NCBI GenBank assembly: GCA_004557645.1
Contig: SFGI01000014.1
Coordinates: 1 to 53,497, forward strand
Direction: 5' to 3'
Source of the DNA: [Eubacterium] saphenum
Lineage (GTDB): Bacteria; Bacillota; Clostridia; Lachnospirales; Anaerotignaceae
DNA: 53,497 bases
The position numbers were made by a program, and so were the translations under genes. Positions within the stretch are counted from its first letter, which is position 1. The number at the start of each line of letters is the position of its first letter. Positions 14,547-23,582 of this stretch are shown here, one piece after another. A model generated the notes under the pieces. It had not been told where the DNA came from, made no database searches, and saw only the letters and a list, made by a program, of their open reading frames with translations.

Positions 14547-14604
14547 AGTTAACTATGGCTAACTAGACTTGGAAATCATATCATGGGTGGGCAGCAGATG
14601 TCAA
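14547..14604 (-). promoter_or_regulatory. SigA promoter with DtxR/IdeR-like palindrome
   Basis: Minus strand: TTGACA (14604-14599), 18-nt spacer, TATGAT (14580-14575). The palindrome AGTTAACTATGGCTAACT (14547-14564) starts a few bases downstream of the predicted start, a repressor position. Fourteen of its 18 bases are self-complementary, and its TTAGCC...GTTAA character resembles iron-regulator (DtxR family) boxes. Confidence 0.5.
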
Positions 14605-14753
14605 CAAGAAAAAATAGCGTTTTGGTGGGAATTATTCTCAAATAAACAGCCGTGCCGATCAACAGGGCTTTCTGAAAGGATTTCTTGTTCTGAAAAAGAA
14701 TTTTTGTGTGTCTTTTACACAAAAAAAGAACCCTTATGGATTCTTTTTGATTA

Positions 14754-14841
14754 CGAGGACGGAGGGATTTGAACCCTCGCACCGGTTGCCCGGCCTACCA
14801 GATTTCGAGTCTGGACTCTTCAACCACTTGAGTACGTCCCC
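14754..14841 (-). tRNA. tRNA-Ser (anticodon CGA)
   Basis: An 88-nt type II tRNA read on the minus strand. The acceptor is GGGGACG / CGTCCTC with one G-U pair and discriminator G. The anticodon arm CCAGA-CTCGAAA-TCTGG gives CGA (reads UCG). A long variable arm (CCGGGCAACCGG) is typical of serine tRNAs, and the T-arm contains GGTTCAAATCC. No CCA is encoded. Confidence 0.95.
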
Positions 14842-14941
14842 ATGGAATATTTGATTGATACAACAGCCAATATATTATATCAGGAACCGGGGGAAAAAGC
14901 AATCAATTTTACGAGAGGGAAAAGAAATCAGGAGTGTTCCC

Positions 14942-14970
14942 TTGACACATCCTTCCAAGTCCTGTAAAGT
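14942..14970 (+). promoter_or_regulatory. SigA promoter of the topoisomerase pair
   Basis: TTGACA (14942-14947), 17-nt spacer, TAAAGT (14965-14970), about 70 nt before the ATG at 15043. Confidence 0.65.
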
Positions 14971-15042
14971 AAGATATAGTGGGGCAGACTGTGGTTTTTT
15001 CAAGATATTGGGTCTGCCCGGAAAAAAGGAGTAGGTTTCCCG

Positions 15043-17019
15043 ATGAAGAAGCAGCAAAATTCAAATTATAATAACGAAAGCATCACTTCCCTGAAGGGGG
15101 CGGATCGTGTCCGCCTGCGCCCCGGGGTCATTTTTGGTTCAGATGGCTTGGATGGGTGTGAACACGCCTTTTTTGAAATTCTTTCCAACTCCATCGACGA
15201 GGCAAGGGAAGGCTTTGGCAAAAAGATTGAAATTATCCGTTATAAAGATCAGTCTATTCTGGTGAAGGACCATGGTCGTGGGATCCCTGTGGATTATAAC
15301 CCCAAGGAAGACCGTTTCAATTGGGAACTGGTTTTCTGCGAGCTTTACGCAGGGGGCAAATACCAGAACAATACAGGTGAAAACTACGAATTCAGCTTGG
15401 GGCTGAATGGTCTGGGCACTTGTGCCACCCAGTATGCTTCTGAATTTATGGATGCGGTCATCTATCGGGATGGCATGTGCTATCAGCTCCACTTTGAAAA
15501 AGGGGAAAATGTGGGCGGTCTGATGAAGGAAGCGGCGGAAAAACACCCCACAGGTACACAGATCACCTGGCGGCCTGATCGGGATGTTTTCACAGATACG
15601 CATATCCCCTTGGCATATTTTCAGGATGTGCTGAAAAAACAGGCGGTGGTGAATGCAGGTCTGCTTTTCGAGCTGTATGATGAGGAAAGCGGGGAGACCT
15701 TCCACTATTGCTATGAAAACGGCATCAAGGATTACCTGACGGAGCTGAGCGGCGAAAAGGGTCTGACTTCTGTGCATTATCTGCAGACGGAGACAAGAGG
15801 CCGTGACCGGGAGGATAAGCCGGAATATAAGCTGAAATTTGAAACGGCTTTTTGCTTCAATAATCATGTGAACGTGCTGGAATATTATCATAACTCCAGC
15901 TTTTTGGAATATGGCGGCTCCCCTGACAAGGCAGTGAAAAATGCTTTTGTTTTCGCCATTGATAAATATTTGAAAAACAACAATCTGTATAAGAAGGATG
16001 AAAAGAAGATCACCTTTGCAGATATCGAAGATAGTTTGATTTTGGTCATCAATTCTTTTTCTACGGTGACCAGCTACGAAAACCAGACGAAAAAATCCAT
16101 TACCAATAAATTTATTCAGGAAGCCATGACAGAATTTTTCCGTCAGCAGCTGGAAATCTATTTTATTGAAAATAAGATGGATGCCGATAAGATCGCGGCA
16201 CAGGTGCTGGCCAATAAGCGCAGCCGGGAAACAGCGGAGAATACTCGTATCAATATTCGCAAAAAGCTGACGGGCAATCTGGATATGAATAACCGTGTGG
16301 AAAAATTCGTCAACTGCCGTACAAAGGATGTGACCAGACGAGAAATCTACATCGTGGAAGGCGATTCCGCTTTGGGCTCCTGCAAACAGGGCAGAGATGC
16401 GGAATTTCAGGCCATCATCCCCATTCGAGGCAAGATTTTGAACTGCCTGAAGGCGGATTATAATAAGATTTTTAATAACGATATCATTATTGACCTGCTG
16501 AAGGTTTTGGGCTGCGGTGTGGAGGTCAAATCCAAGCATGACAAGGGACTCAATTCCTTCGACATCGAACAGCTCCGTTGGAGCAAGATCATCCTCTGCA
16601 CCGATGCGGATGTGGATGGTTTCCAGATCAGAACCCTGCTTTTGACCATGCTCTATCGTCTGGTGCCGACGCTGATCTATGAAAAGAAGGTCTACATTGC
16701 GGAATCTCCCTTGTATGAGATCCGCCATGGAAAGGATAAGTATTTTGCCTATACCGATACAGAAAAAAATCAGATCGTTTCCAAATTGAAGGGAAAAGTA
16801 AAGATCAAGCGTTCCAAAGGTCTGGGCGAAAATGCTGCGGAAATGATGTGGGAAACCACCATGAACCCGGAAACGCGCCGCCTGATTCTGGTAACGCCCG
16901 ATGAAGCGGAGCGTACCCAGCAGATGTTTGAACTGCTCCTGGGGGAAAACCTTGCGGGCAGAAAGGAATATATTTCTTCCGAGGGTTACAAATATTTAGA
17001 TATGATCGATTTAAGCTAA
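15043..17019 (+). CDS. parE: Type IIA topoisomerase subunit B (ParE/GyrB-like, divergent)
   Basis: A 658-aa ATPase and TOPRIM subunit of a topoisomerase IV/gyrase-type enzyme. It has the GHKL ATPase motifs ILSNSIDEAREG (Mg2+/ATP Asn-Glu), DHGRGIPVD and GLNGLGTCATQYASE. The TOPRIM metal site is IYIVEGDSALGSCKQGRD and CTDADVDGFQIRTLL, and the tail is SKGLGENAAEMMWETTMNPETRRL. Several motifs depart from standard GyrB (for instance GDSALGSCKQGRDAEF instead of GDSAGGSAKQGRDR, and GLNGLG for GLHGVG). This suggests a second, decatenase-like enzyme rather than the housekeeping gyrase. It is the first gene of a two-gene unit; the partner follows after 15 nt. Confidence 0.85.
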   Translation: MKKQQNSNYNNESITSLKGADRVRLRPGVIFGSDGLDGCEHAFFEILSNSIDEAREGFGKKIEIIRYKDQSILVKDHGRGIPVDYNPKEDRFNWELVFCELYAGGKYQNNTGENYEFSLGLNGLGTCATQYASEFMDAVIYRDGMCYQLHFEKGENVGGLMKEAAEKHPTGTQITWRPDRDVFTDTHIPLAYFQDVLKKQAVVNAGLLFELYDEESGETFHYCYENGIKDYLTELSGEKGLTSVHYLQTETRGRDREDKPEYKLKFETAFCFNNHVNVLEYYHNSSFLEYGGSPDKAVKNAFVFAIDKYLKNNNLYKKDEKKITFADIEDSLILVINSFSTVTSYENQTKKSITNKFIQEAMTEFFRQQLEIYFIENKMDADKIAAQVLANKRSRETAENTRINIRKKLTGNLDMNNRVEKFVNCRTKDVTRREIYIVEGDSALGSCKQGRDAEFQAIIPIRGKILNCLKADYNKIFNNDIIIDLLKVLGCGVEVKSKHDKGLNSFDIEQLRWSKIILCTDADVDGFQIRTLLLTMLYRLVPTLIYEKKVYIAESPLYEIRHGKDKYFAYTDTEKNQIVSKLKGKVKIKRSKGLGENAAEMMWETTMNPETRRLILVTPDEAERTQQMFELLLGENLAGRKEYISSEGYKYLDMIDLS

Positions 17020-17034
17020 GAAAGTGGTATAGAA

Positions 17035-19266
17035 ATGGCTAAGAAAAAAACAACGAGCAAAAAAGAATACCATGATAATTTCATACAGGAACAGAGAATT
17101 ACGGATACACTGGAAATCAACTACATGCCCTATGCCATGAGCGTCATCGTTTCCCGTGCCATTCCGGAGATCGACGGTTTCAAGCCTTCCCACAGAAAGC
17201 TTCTCTATACCATGTATCTGATGGGGCTTTTGAAGGGGGAACGGACAAAGTCTGCCAATGTGGTAGGGCAGACCATGAAACTGAATCCCCATGGGGATGG
17301 TGCCATTTATGAGACTATGGTGCGCCTGACCAGAGACAATGAAGCCCTGCTGGTGCCTTTTGTGGATTCTGAGGGGAACTTCGGCAAATATTATTCCAAG
17401 GATATGGCCTATGCCGCTTCCCGTTATACGGAGGTAAAGCTGGAGCCTATCTGTCAGGAGGTTTTTGCGGATATCGACAAAAATACCGTCGATTTTGTGG
17501 ATAACTACGATGGCAGTATGAAAGAGCCGGCCCTTTTGCCCACCACTTTTCCCAATATCCTTGCGAACCCCAATCTGGGGATTGCTGTTGGTATGGCATC
17601 CTCCATCTGCAGTTTCAATCTGGCGGAGCTGTGCGAAGCAACGGCGAAATTCATCAAGGATGACAGCATTGATTTGTGTGAACATCTTTCTGCCCCCGAT
17701 TTTTCTACCGGCGGTCAGCTGATATACAACCGCAAGGAACTGGAACAGATTTACAAGACTGGCCGCGGCAGTGTGAAGCTCAGGGCAAAATACCGTTACG
17801 ATAAAAAGGATAACTGCATTGAAGTGTATGAAATTCCTTATACCACCAATATCGAAGCCATCGTGGATAAGATCATCGCATTGGTAAAGGTAGGCAAAAT
17901 CAAGGATATCACCGATGTGCGGGATGAATCCGACCTGAATGGTCTGAAAATCGCCATCGATCTGAAAAGAGGAACGAATGTAGACCTGCTGATGCACAAG
18001 CTGTATGCTATGACGCCCTTGGCGGATAGCTTTAGCTGCAATTTCAACGTCCTCATCCACGGCAGACCCATGACCTTGGGTGTGGGCGATATTTTGAAGC
18101 ATTGGACGACGTTTCGTATGGATTCCATCCGCCGACAGATCGCTTATGATATCCAGAAGAAATCCGAAAAATACCATCTGCTGGTGGGGCTTTCCAAGAT
18201 TTTGATGGATATTGATAAGGCTATCGCCATCATCCGCAATACGGAAGAGGAAAAGATGGTCGTGCCCAATCTGATGGCGGGCTTTGATATTGATGAAGTG
18301 CAGGCGGACTATATTGCGGAAATCAAATTGAGAAATATCAACAAGGAATATATCCTGAAACGGATCGATGAACTGGAATCTCTGGAAAAAGAGATCAGGG
18401 ATTTGAACGAGACACTGAAATCTGATGCAAAAATCAAAAATATCATCTGCAAACAGCTTCGCAGTGTGGCGAAAAAATATGGCAAGCCCAGAAAAACAGA
18501 GATCATCCACGAGGACGATGTGACAGTTCTGACAAAGGAGGACTTTATCGAAGATTATGCAGTGCGCTTCTTCCTGACAGAGCAGAATTATTTCAAGAAA
18601 ATTTCTCAGGCTTCCCTGCGTATGGCAGGCGAGCAGAAGCTGAAGGAAGAGGATACTATCCTCATCGAGCAGGATGGCATGAACCGTATGGAACTGTTGT
18701 TTTTCTCCAATCAGCAGAATGTCTATAAACTGAAAGCTTCGGATGTGGCAGATACGAAGGCCAGCGCATTAGGGGAATATCTCCCCAATCTGCTGAATAT
18801 GGAAGCGGGGGAAACCATCGTTTACATGACAGCCACGGCGGATTATACAGGTCAGATGGTATTCTTCTTTGCCAACGGCAAAGCGGCAAAAGTGCCTTTG
18901 AATGCATATGAAACCAAGACGAACCGTAAGAAGCTCATCAACGGCTATTCTTCCAAAGCGGAGCTGGTGCGTATGGCAAAGATTGAGGAAGAAAGCGATT
19001 TCATCCTGATGCGGAATACAGATAAGGCGACGCTGATAAATACAGAGCTGATCCCTTCCAGTGCCACAAAGAACGCCACAGGGGTACAGATTTATACCCT
19101 GAAGAAAAACAGCACGGTGACAAAGGTGTTTGCCAAGGAGGAATTCCAGACGGAAGACCACGAATATTATCGTACGAAAAAAATCCCTACTACGGGTCAT
19201 TTTATCCAGGAAAAGGATAAGGCTGCAAATGCACTGCCGGGACAGATGGCTTTGGGTGCAAACTGA
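17035..19266 (+). CDS. parC: Type IIA topoisomerase subunit A (ParC/GyrA-like, divergent)
   Basis: A 743-aa DNA breakage-reunion subunit. The active-site tyrosine is Y131 in AASRYTEVKL. The winged-helix region has FKPSHRKLLYTM and LNPHGDGAIYETMV. The gate segment is LPTTFPNILANPNLGIAVGMAS, and a coiled coil lies near 440-480. The C-terminal ~220 residues show a few beta-pinwheel-like blades but no GyrA box, which favours relaxation/decatenation over supercoiling. The residue equivalent to quinolone-target Ser83 is G89, with E93 at the Asp87 position. SD is weak (AAGTGGT), and the gene follows the B subunit by 15 nt. Confidence 0.85.
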   Translation: MAKKKTTSKKEYHDNFIQEQRITDTLEINYMPYAMSVIVSRAIPEIDGFKPSHRKLLYTMYLMGLLKGERTKSANVVGQTMKLNPHGDGAIYETMVRLTRDNEALLVPFVDSEGNFGKYYSKDMAYAASRYTEVKLEPICQEVFADIDKNTVDFVDNYDGSMKEPALLPTTFPNILANPNLGIAVGMASSICSFNLAELCEATAKFIKDDSIDLCEHLSAPDFSTGGQLIYNRKELEQIYKTGRGSVKLRAKYRYDKKDNCIEVYEIPYTTNIEAIVDKIIALVKVGKIKDITDVRDESDLNGLKIAIDLKRGTNVDLLMHKLYAMTPLADSFSCNFNVLIHGRPMTLGVGDILKHWTTFRMDSIRRQIAYDIQKKSEKYHLLVGLSKILMDIDKAIAIIRNTEEEKMVVPNLMAGFDIDEVQADYIAEIKLRNINKEYILKRIDELESLEKEIRDLNETLKSDAKIKNIICKQLRSVAKKYGKPRKTEIIHEDDVTVLTKEDFIEDYAVRFFLTEQNYFKKISQASLRMAGEQKLKEEDTILIEQDGMNRMELLFFSNQQNVYKLKASDVADTKASALGEYLPNLLNMEAGETIVYMTATADYTGQMVFFFANGKAAKVPLNAYETKTNRKKLINGYSSKAELVRMAKIEEESDFILMRNTDKATLINTELIPSSATKNATGVQIYTLKKNSTVTKVFAKEEFQTEDHEYYRTKKIPTTGHFIQEKDKAANALPGQMALGAN

Positions 19267-19277
19267 AAGAAAGCAAA

Positions 19278-19306
19278 ATGAGTCTCCATAGTGGAGGCTT
19301 TTTTTG
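19278..19306 (+). terminator. Terminator of the topoisomerase unit
   Basis: AGTCTCCA-TAG-TGGAGGCT hairpin followed by TTTTTTTG. Confidence 0.8.
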
Positions 19307-19410
19307 CGTCAGAAATAGAAAGACAGGTGACATAAGGCTGAAAAGTGGCGAATTTTTACAGAAAAAACAGCATTTTTAGGGCTGTTGTGGAGCGGAAACA
19401 ACATTTTGGG

Positions 19411-19438
19411 TTGCCAAGTTGGAATTTTGTGTTATAAT
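19411..19438 (+). promoter_or_regulatory. SigA promoter of the SLH-CAP protein gene
   Basis: TTGCCA (19411-19416), 16-nt spacer, TATAAT (19433-19438), giving a leader of about 100 nt. Confidence 0.55.
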
Positions 19439-19548
19439 GAAGTACAAACATGTGTTCACAGAATCGTAATGGAATCTAAATATTTTTAGAATATTTCAAA
19501 CAAGCGAAGTTTTAGAAAAACTCCGCTGAACTGGAAAGGATGAACTCT

Positions 19549-21183
19549 ATGAAACGGTTTGCAGCTATCTTCTTGACGGGGATCCTATGCATCGCTGCGG
19601 CTGTCCCTTCCTTTGCCGCTATCCAAACCAATGCAGGCGAATGGGCAAAGCCTTCTATGGAATTTGCCTATAACGAAGGGTTGCTGACGGATGCGGAACT
19701 GCAAAAGGCGAAATCACCCATGAGCAGAAAAGAATTCTGTAAAATGGTCATGCGTTTTTTGCATGTGGTGACAGAAAAGGACTGGAACGCAACCCAGGCG
19801 AGTCCCTTCACGGATTGTGATGACAAAGATGTGATCGCGGCGTATGAAGCGGGTATCATCGGCGGGGTAGAGCCGGGCAAATTTGCCCCTGACCGTACGC
19901 TGACCAGAGAACAGATGGCGATCATGATAGCCCGTGTCTTGAAAACCTGCGGCATCGACCTGACAGAAAAAGCAGTAAAGAATCCTTTTACAGACACATC
20001 TGTTTTGTATGATGCCTCTAATAAATACATCGATCAGCTGTATGGGATTGGCATCGTGGCCGGGTATGCAGATGGTACCTATGGTCCCTTCAAGGAAATG
20101 ACGGTACAGGAAGCAGTCGTTTCTTTCGTAAAGGCATACCGCTACACCTTGGAACAGACGGGCGGAGAAGTGAAACCTGTGGTTCCGGAACAGCCGGAGA
20201 CAAAGCCGGAAGAACCAAAGACGGAAACACCCACAGTGCCCAAAAAACCGGAAGAGGTGAAATCTGTAACGCCGGAAGAGACGGAAGAGGTAAAACCTGT
20301 GGAACCGGAAGCACCTGAAACAAAGCCGGAAGAACCAAAACAGGAAGTTTCTGCTGCAGCGGCAACGGAAACCGTAACAGTGGGCAGCAAAAAGATTTCT
20401 CTGAACTGGACGGCAGATGAGCTGAAAGCTGTTTGGGGCGAACCTGACCGTATCGATGAATCTGTCTATCGCTTGGACAGATACATCTATATCAATGAAT
20501 ATGTAGATTATTTCTTTGCCACTTTCCAAAACGGCAAAGTGGTGGAGATTTTTGTACCTGGGACAGATTTTTCTTATTTGGCAATGAATGGCAAAGGAAC
20601 CATGGCAGATATCAAGAATCTTGCCTATGTCAGCAGTGCAGAGCATAGCGGCGTGATCCACAATGAAATTTCTGAAGCCAGAGTACCTTTGGATTATGAA
20701 GGGAATATTTGCGGTCTGCTGCTGCAGACAAAAGCATTTGTGCAGGAAAAAGATCCTATGAGTGTGCTGCAATATTCCACAAAAGAGGATATCGAAGCCC
20801 AGCTGTTAGACCTGATCCAGGTGCGCAGAACGGAAAAGGGGCTGCCTTTGTTGGTTTGGGATAAAAAGCTTTGGGATGTGGCAAGAGCCCATTCCGAGGA
20901 TATGACTGCAAATAATTATTTTGATTACAACAGTTCCGATGGCACGACTCCCTTTGGTCGTATCATGGAAAGGGGTAAAACATTTTTGACAGCCTCTGAA
21001 GTCATTGCAAGACAGAGAGGTGATGTAGTCAATGTATATCAGGAATGGATGCGTTCTGCTGCGAAGCATAATGGCCTGATGGATCAGACCATGCAGGAAG
21101 TTGGCATTGGGGTCTCTTCCAAAACGAAGATACTGTATGTAACGGTAGATTTTTGTGGACAAGGGACACAGACAAAAAAATAA
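19549..21183 (+). CDS. Secreted SLH-domain / CAP (SCP, YkwD-like) surface protein
   Basis: A 544-aa exported protein. Signal peptide is MKRFAAIFLTGILCIAAAVPSFAA. Three S-layer-homology repeats cover about 28-190 (WAKPSMEFAYNEGLL; FAPDRTLTREQMAIMIARVL; GYADGTYGPFKEMTVQEAV) and should anchor it to secondary wall polymer. A Pro/Glu-rich linker (about 200-275: VVPEQPETKPEEPK) contains near-repeated units. Then comes a CAP-associated beta domain and a C-terminal CAP domain (about 420-540: ARAHSEDMTANNYFDYNSSDGTTPF; HNGLMD). The CAP site reads ASEVIA instead of the usual GENIA. GGAAAGG suits ATG 19549 (8-9 nt) rather than ATG 19540, which it abuts. It is monocistronic. Confidence 0.9.
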   Translation: MKRFAAIFLTGILCIAAAVPSFAAIQTNAGEWAKPSMEFAYNEGLLTDAELQKAKSPMSRKEFCKMVMRFLHVVTEKDWNATQASPFTDCDDKDVIAAYEAGIIGGVEPGKFAPDRTLTREQMAIMIARVLKTCGIDLTEKAVKNPFTDTSVLYDASNKYIDQLYGIGIVAGYADGTYGPFKEMTVQEAVVSFVKAYRYTLEQTGGEVKPVVPEQPETKPEEPKTETPTVPKKPEEVKSVTPEETEEVKPVEPEAPETKPEEPKQEVSAAAATETVTVGSKKISLNWTADELKAVWGEPDRIDESVYRLDRYIYINEYVDYFFATFQNGKVVEIFVPGTDFSYLAMNGKGTMADIKNLAYVSSAEHSGVIHNEISEARVPLDYEGNICGLLLQTKAFVQEKDPMSVLQYSTKEDIEAQLLDLIQVRRTEKGLPLLVWDKKLWDVARAHSEDMTANNYFDYNSSDGTTPFGRIMERGKTFLTASEVIARQRGDVVNVYQEWMRSAAKHNGLMDQTMQEVGIGVSSKTKILYVTVDFCGQGTQTKK

Positions 21184-21194
21184 GGCAAAAAGAC

Positions 21195-21231
21195 AAAGCC
21201 TTGAACCATTTGGTTCAGGGCTTTCTTTTTG
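21195..21231. terminator. Convergent terminator
   Basis: AAAGCCTTGAACC / GGTTCAGGGCTTT hairpin with CTTTTTG tail, between the SLH-CAP gene and the esterase gene. Confidence 0.8.
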
Positions 21232-21232
21232 T

Positions 21233-21883
21233 TCAGAAATTTTCCGTCAGTTCCAGCAGCTTTTTCTCGATCAGATCATAAAATACATCATAGCCGGCAT
21301 TGCTCCAATGGACACCATCAAACTGGAAAAGGGCATCATAGGCTTCGAAGCCCTTCTTTTCTTTAACTTCCAGAAAGGCTTCGTACACATCGATAACGGG
21401 ACAGCCATAGGATTTTGCCAGTTTCAGCACGATATCCCGATAAAGTTCGATACGGTCGGTAGTGGTGAAGGGATAAAAATCCGTATCCACCACAGGAGGA
21501 GGGGTGATGAGCAGGGGCAGGCAATAGCCGCCGTTGAATGCCTTGGCATCATGCCTGCAGGCCAGCAGCTGTTCGATCATGAACATCATATTATGCTCAT
21601 ATTCCCAAGGGGTACGATATTGTCCTTCATTGAGGGCGCTGTCATTGGAGCCCAGAAGGATCGCAGTGATATGGGGTTTCAGCCGCAGGACATTGCTGTC
21701 CAGTCTTTGTCTGGCTTCACGGGTCGTTTCCCCGTTGATACCACGGTTATAGACCTTCCAACGGACGGCAGGATTCTTTTCCGGTAATTCCTTTGCCAGG
21801 CGGGAAGGATATGCCACATGAGACAAAACGCCATAGCCATATGTCAAGCTGTCACCAAAAGCGACCAATCGAAATTCTTTCAT
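21233..21883 (-). CDS. SGNH/GDSL-family esterase
   Basis: A 216-aa cytoplasmic (no signal peptide) SGNH hydrolase, probably an esterase or thioesterase/lysophospholipase-type enzyme. Block I is AFGDSLTYGYG with the nucleophile Ser, block II RGINGETT with Gly, block III GSNDSAL with Asn, and block V FDGVHWSNAGY with the Asp-His pair. The start is ATG 21881-21883 behind AAAGGAGG; an upstream in-frame extension has no SD. Its SigA promoter is TTGACT-N17-TACAAT at 21942-21914. The natural substrate is unknown. Confidence 0.88.
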   Translation of the reverse strand: MKEFRLVAFGDSLTYGYGVLSHVAYPSRLAKELPEKNPAVRWKVYNRGINGETTREARQRLDSNVLRLKPHITAILLGSNDSALNEGQYRTPWEYEHNMMFMIEQLLACRHDAKAFNGGYCLPLLITPPPVVDTDFYPFTTTDRIELYRDIVLKLAKSYGCPVIDVYEAFLEVKEKKGFEAYDALFQFDGVHWSNAGYDVFYDLIEKKLLELTENF

Positions 21884-21913
21884 CGGGAGCCCTCCTTTTT
21901 CTTGTTTGGTCTT

Positions 21914-21942
21914 ATTGTAACGGCGGGAGAAAGCAAAGTCAA
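21914..21942 (-). promoter_or_regulatory. SigA promoter of the esterase gene
   Basis: Minus strand TTGACT (21942-21937), 17-nt spacer, TACAAT (21919-21914). Confidence 0.6.
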
Positions 21943-21960
21943 TCAATAGTGCATAGGTTC

Positions 21961-22428
21961 TTAGCCGTTGATGCAGTTCAGAAGAGGGCCGATGGCTTCC
22001 ATCACGTCTTTTTTGAAGCTGCGGCTGACGAAAGCAGTTTTATTGGACCCGAAAAAGGAAATGACCCATGGGTCTTTTGTTTTGTCGATATAAGATACCT
22101 TTCTCAGATTGCTGATAAAAGAACGATGGGTCTGGACGAAATAAGGCTCGGGCAATGCTCCGCGGATACGATAAAGGGGAACAGGCAGACAGATGGTGTT
22201 GTTGGTCAGATGGATGATGGATTTTTTCTGTCCGCTTTCCACAAAAAGGATATCCTTGTGAGGGATGTTATAAATGCCCTTGGCAGTATTGATGCGGCAG
22301 TGGAGCGTTTCGCTCTGTTTTGCATGATGTAATCTATCCATGATGTGGATTTTTCCTTCGCCGGAATAGAGGTCTTTGATCGTCTGTTTTACTTCATCTT
22401 CAGAATTTGCAATTAAAATTGTATACAT
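21961..22428 (-). CDS. LytTR-domain transcriptional regulator
   Basis: A 155-aa regulator with a DNA-binding LytTR domain at about 45-150: IPHKDILFVESGQKKSIIHL, YFVQTHRSFISNLRKVSYIDK, VFVSRSFKKDV. The first ~45 residues are too short for a receiver domain, so it is a stand-alone LytTR protein, not a two-component regulator. AAAGGAG lies 6 nt before the ATG. A palindrome, CACATAATGTG, at 22497-22507 in its upstream region overlaps its possible promoter (TGATAAAAT extended -10) and could be an autoregulatory site. It is divergent from the spoIIIA operon; no functional link is evident. Confidence 0.85.
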   Translation of the reverse strand: MYTILIANSEDEVKQTIKDLYSGEGKIHIMDRLHHAKQSETLHCRINTAKGIYNIPHKDILFVESGQKKSIIHLTNNTICLPVPLYRIRGALPEPYFVQTHRSFISNLRKVSYIDKTKDPWVISFFGSNKTAFVSRSFKKDVMEAIGPLLNCING

Positions 22429-22591
22429 AGTTTTCTCCTTTCATTCAAGTTGAAAATTATTTTTGTCAGATTTCCCCGTAATTCGATATATTTTATCACA
22501 TAATGTGGAAAAATAAAAACTTTTTTATTCAAAAATGAAAAAAGTTTATTTCTTAACGATATCTTCACAATACGTGATATTTTTGTTACTG

Positions 22592-22619
22592 GAATGATTC
22601 CGCGCCGCCTGCATAGGAT
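22592..22619 (+). promoter_or_regulatory. Possible SigE promoter of the spoIIIA operon
   Basis: GAATGAT (22592-22598), 13-nt spacer, CATAGGAT (22612-22619), compared with the SigE pattern KMATATT-N14/15-CATACAHT. The spacing is 1 nt short and both boxes have mismatches, so the match is weak. The position, 25 nt before ATG 22644, and the known SigE control of spoIIIA support it. Confidence 0.3.
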
Positions 22620-22643
22620 AGAAAAAGAAGGGAGGACGAGCTG

Positions 22644-23582
22644 ATGCAGACAGAAGCGGTTTGGCGGGCATTGCCCCGAAGGATACGAGAAGTCTTGCCG
22701 GAGGAAAGCCTTGTGGATGTGCAGGAGATACGGCTGAGAAGCGGACAGCCTTTTCTGCTGAAAAAAGCAGAGGGGGTATTTTCTTTGCAGAAGAGCGGCG
22801 GGCTGCTTTTTGCGCCTTGGGAAAAGGGGATCCGTATTTCTACGGCAGACCTGCGGGAAACAGTGTCCCTGTTGAGTGCCTATTCTCTGTATGCCTTTGA
22901 GGAAGAATTGCGGCAGGGATATATCACCATTGAAGGGGGGCATCGGGTGGGCTTCTGCGGAAAGGCGGTTTTGGAAAACGGCGAAATTCGGACGCTGCGC
23001 CAGATCAACGCCTTGAATATCCGTATCGCCAGGGAACAAAAGGGATGGGGCGAGCAGTTTTTGCCATGCCTCATAGAAGAGGATACCTTTTGCCATACCC
23101 TGATCGTCTCTCCGCCGGGTTGTGGGAAAACTACCCTCCTGCGGGATATTGTCCGCTGCCTCAGCGAAAGAGGAAAGACGGTTGGTGTGGTGGATGAACG
23201 GGGAGAGATCGCCCCTCTGCGGGATGGCATACCCCAGATGGATGTGGGCCCTTGCACCGATGTGCTGGAAGGGTGCCCGAAAGCAAAAGGAATGGTGCTG
23301 CTGCTGCGGAGTATGTCCCCGGATATCATTGCTGTGGATGAATTGGGGAGAAAGGAGGATATCGAAGCGGTAGAGGAAGCCTTATATGCAGGGGTGAAGC
23401 TGGTGGCCACTGCCCACGGGCGGGATTTTGCCGATCTGGAGACCCGTCCCCAGCTGCGCGCTCTGATTCGTCAAAAAGTTTTTGAACGATATCTTTTTCT
23501 CTCTAACCGAAATGGCGTGGGAACAATGGAAGAAATCAGAGAGAAAGACGGAAAAATCATCTGGAAGGGGGAGAGAGAATGA
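22644..23582 (+). CDS. spoIIIAA: Stage III sporulation protein AA (secretion-type ATPase)
   Basis: A 312-aa ATPase of the mother-cell to forespore channel (A-Q complex), related to type II/IV secretion ATPases. Walker A is SPPGCGKTT (156-164), followed by VGVVDERGEIAP, VLLLRSMSPDIIAVDELG (Walker B region) and ATAHGRDFADLETRP. The N-terminal domain contains VQEIRLRSGQPFLL. GGGAGG lies 8 nt before ATG 22644. It opens an eight-gene operon whose members overlap or lie 3-17 nt apart; the stop overlaps the spoIIIAB start (ATGA). Confidence 0.96.
   Translation: MQTEAVWRALPRRIREVLPEESLVDVQEIRLRSGQPFLLKKAEGVFSLQKSGGLLFAPWEKGIRISTADLRETVSLLSAYSLYAFEEELRQGYITIEGGHRVGFCGKAVLENGEIRTLRQINALNIRIAREQKGWGEQFLPCLIEEDTFCHTLIVSPPGCGKTTLLRDIVRCLSERGKTVGVVDERGEIAPLRDGIPQMDVGPCTDVLEGCPKAKGMVLLLRSMSPDIIAVDELGRKEDIEAVEEALYAGVKLVATAHGRDFADLETRPQLRALIRQKVFERYLFLSNRNGVGTMEEIREKDGKIIWKGERE

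Noticed and set aside
20160..20350. CRISPR-like or minisatellite array in the Pro/Glu linker of the SLH-CAP gene
   Set aside because: The repeats are imperfect in-frame codon repeats of a low-complexity protein linker. No CRISPR array was seen anywhere in the window.
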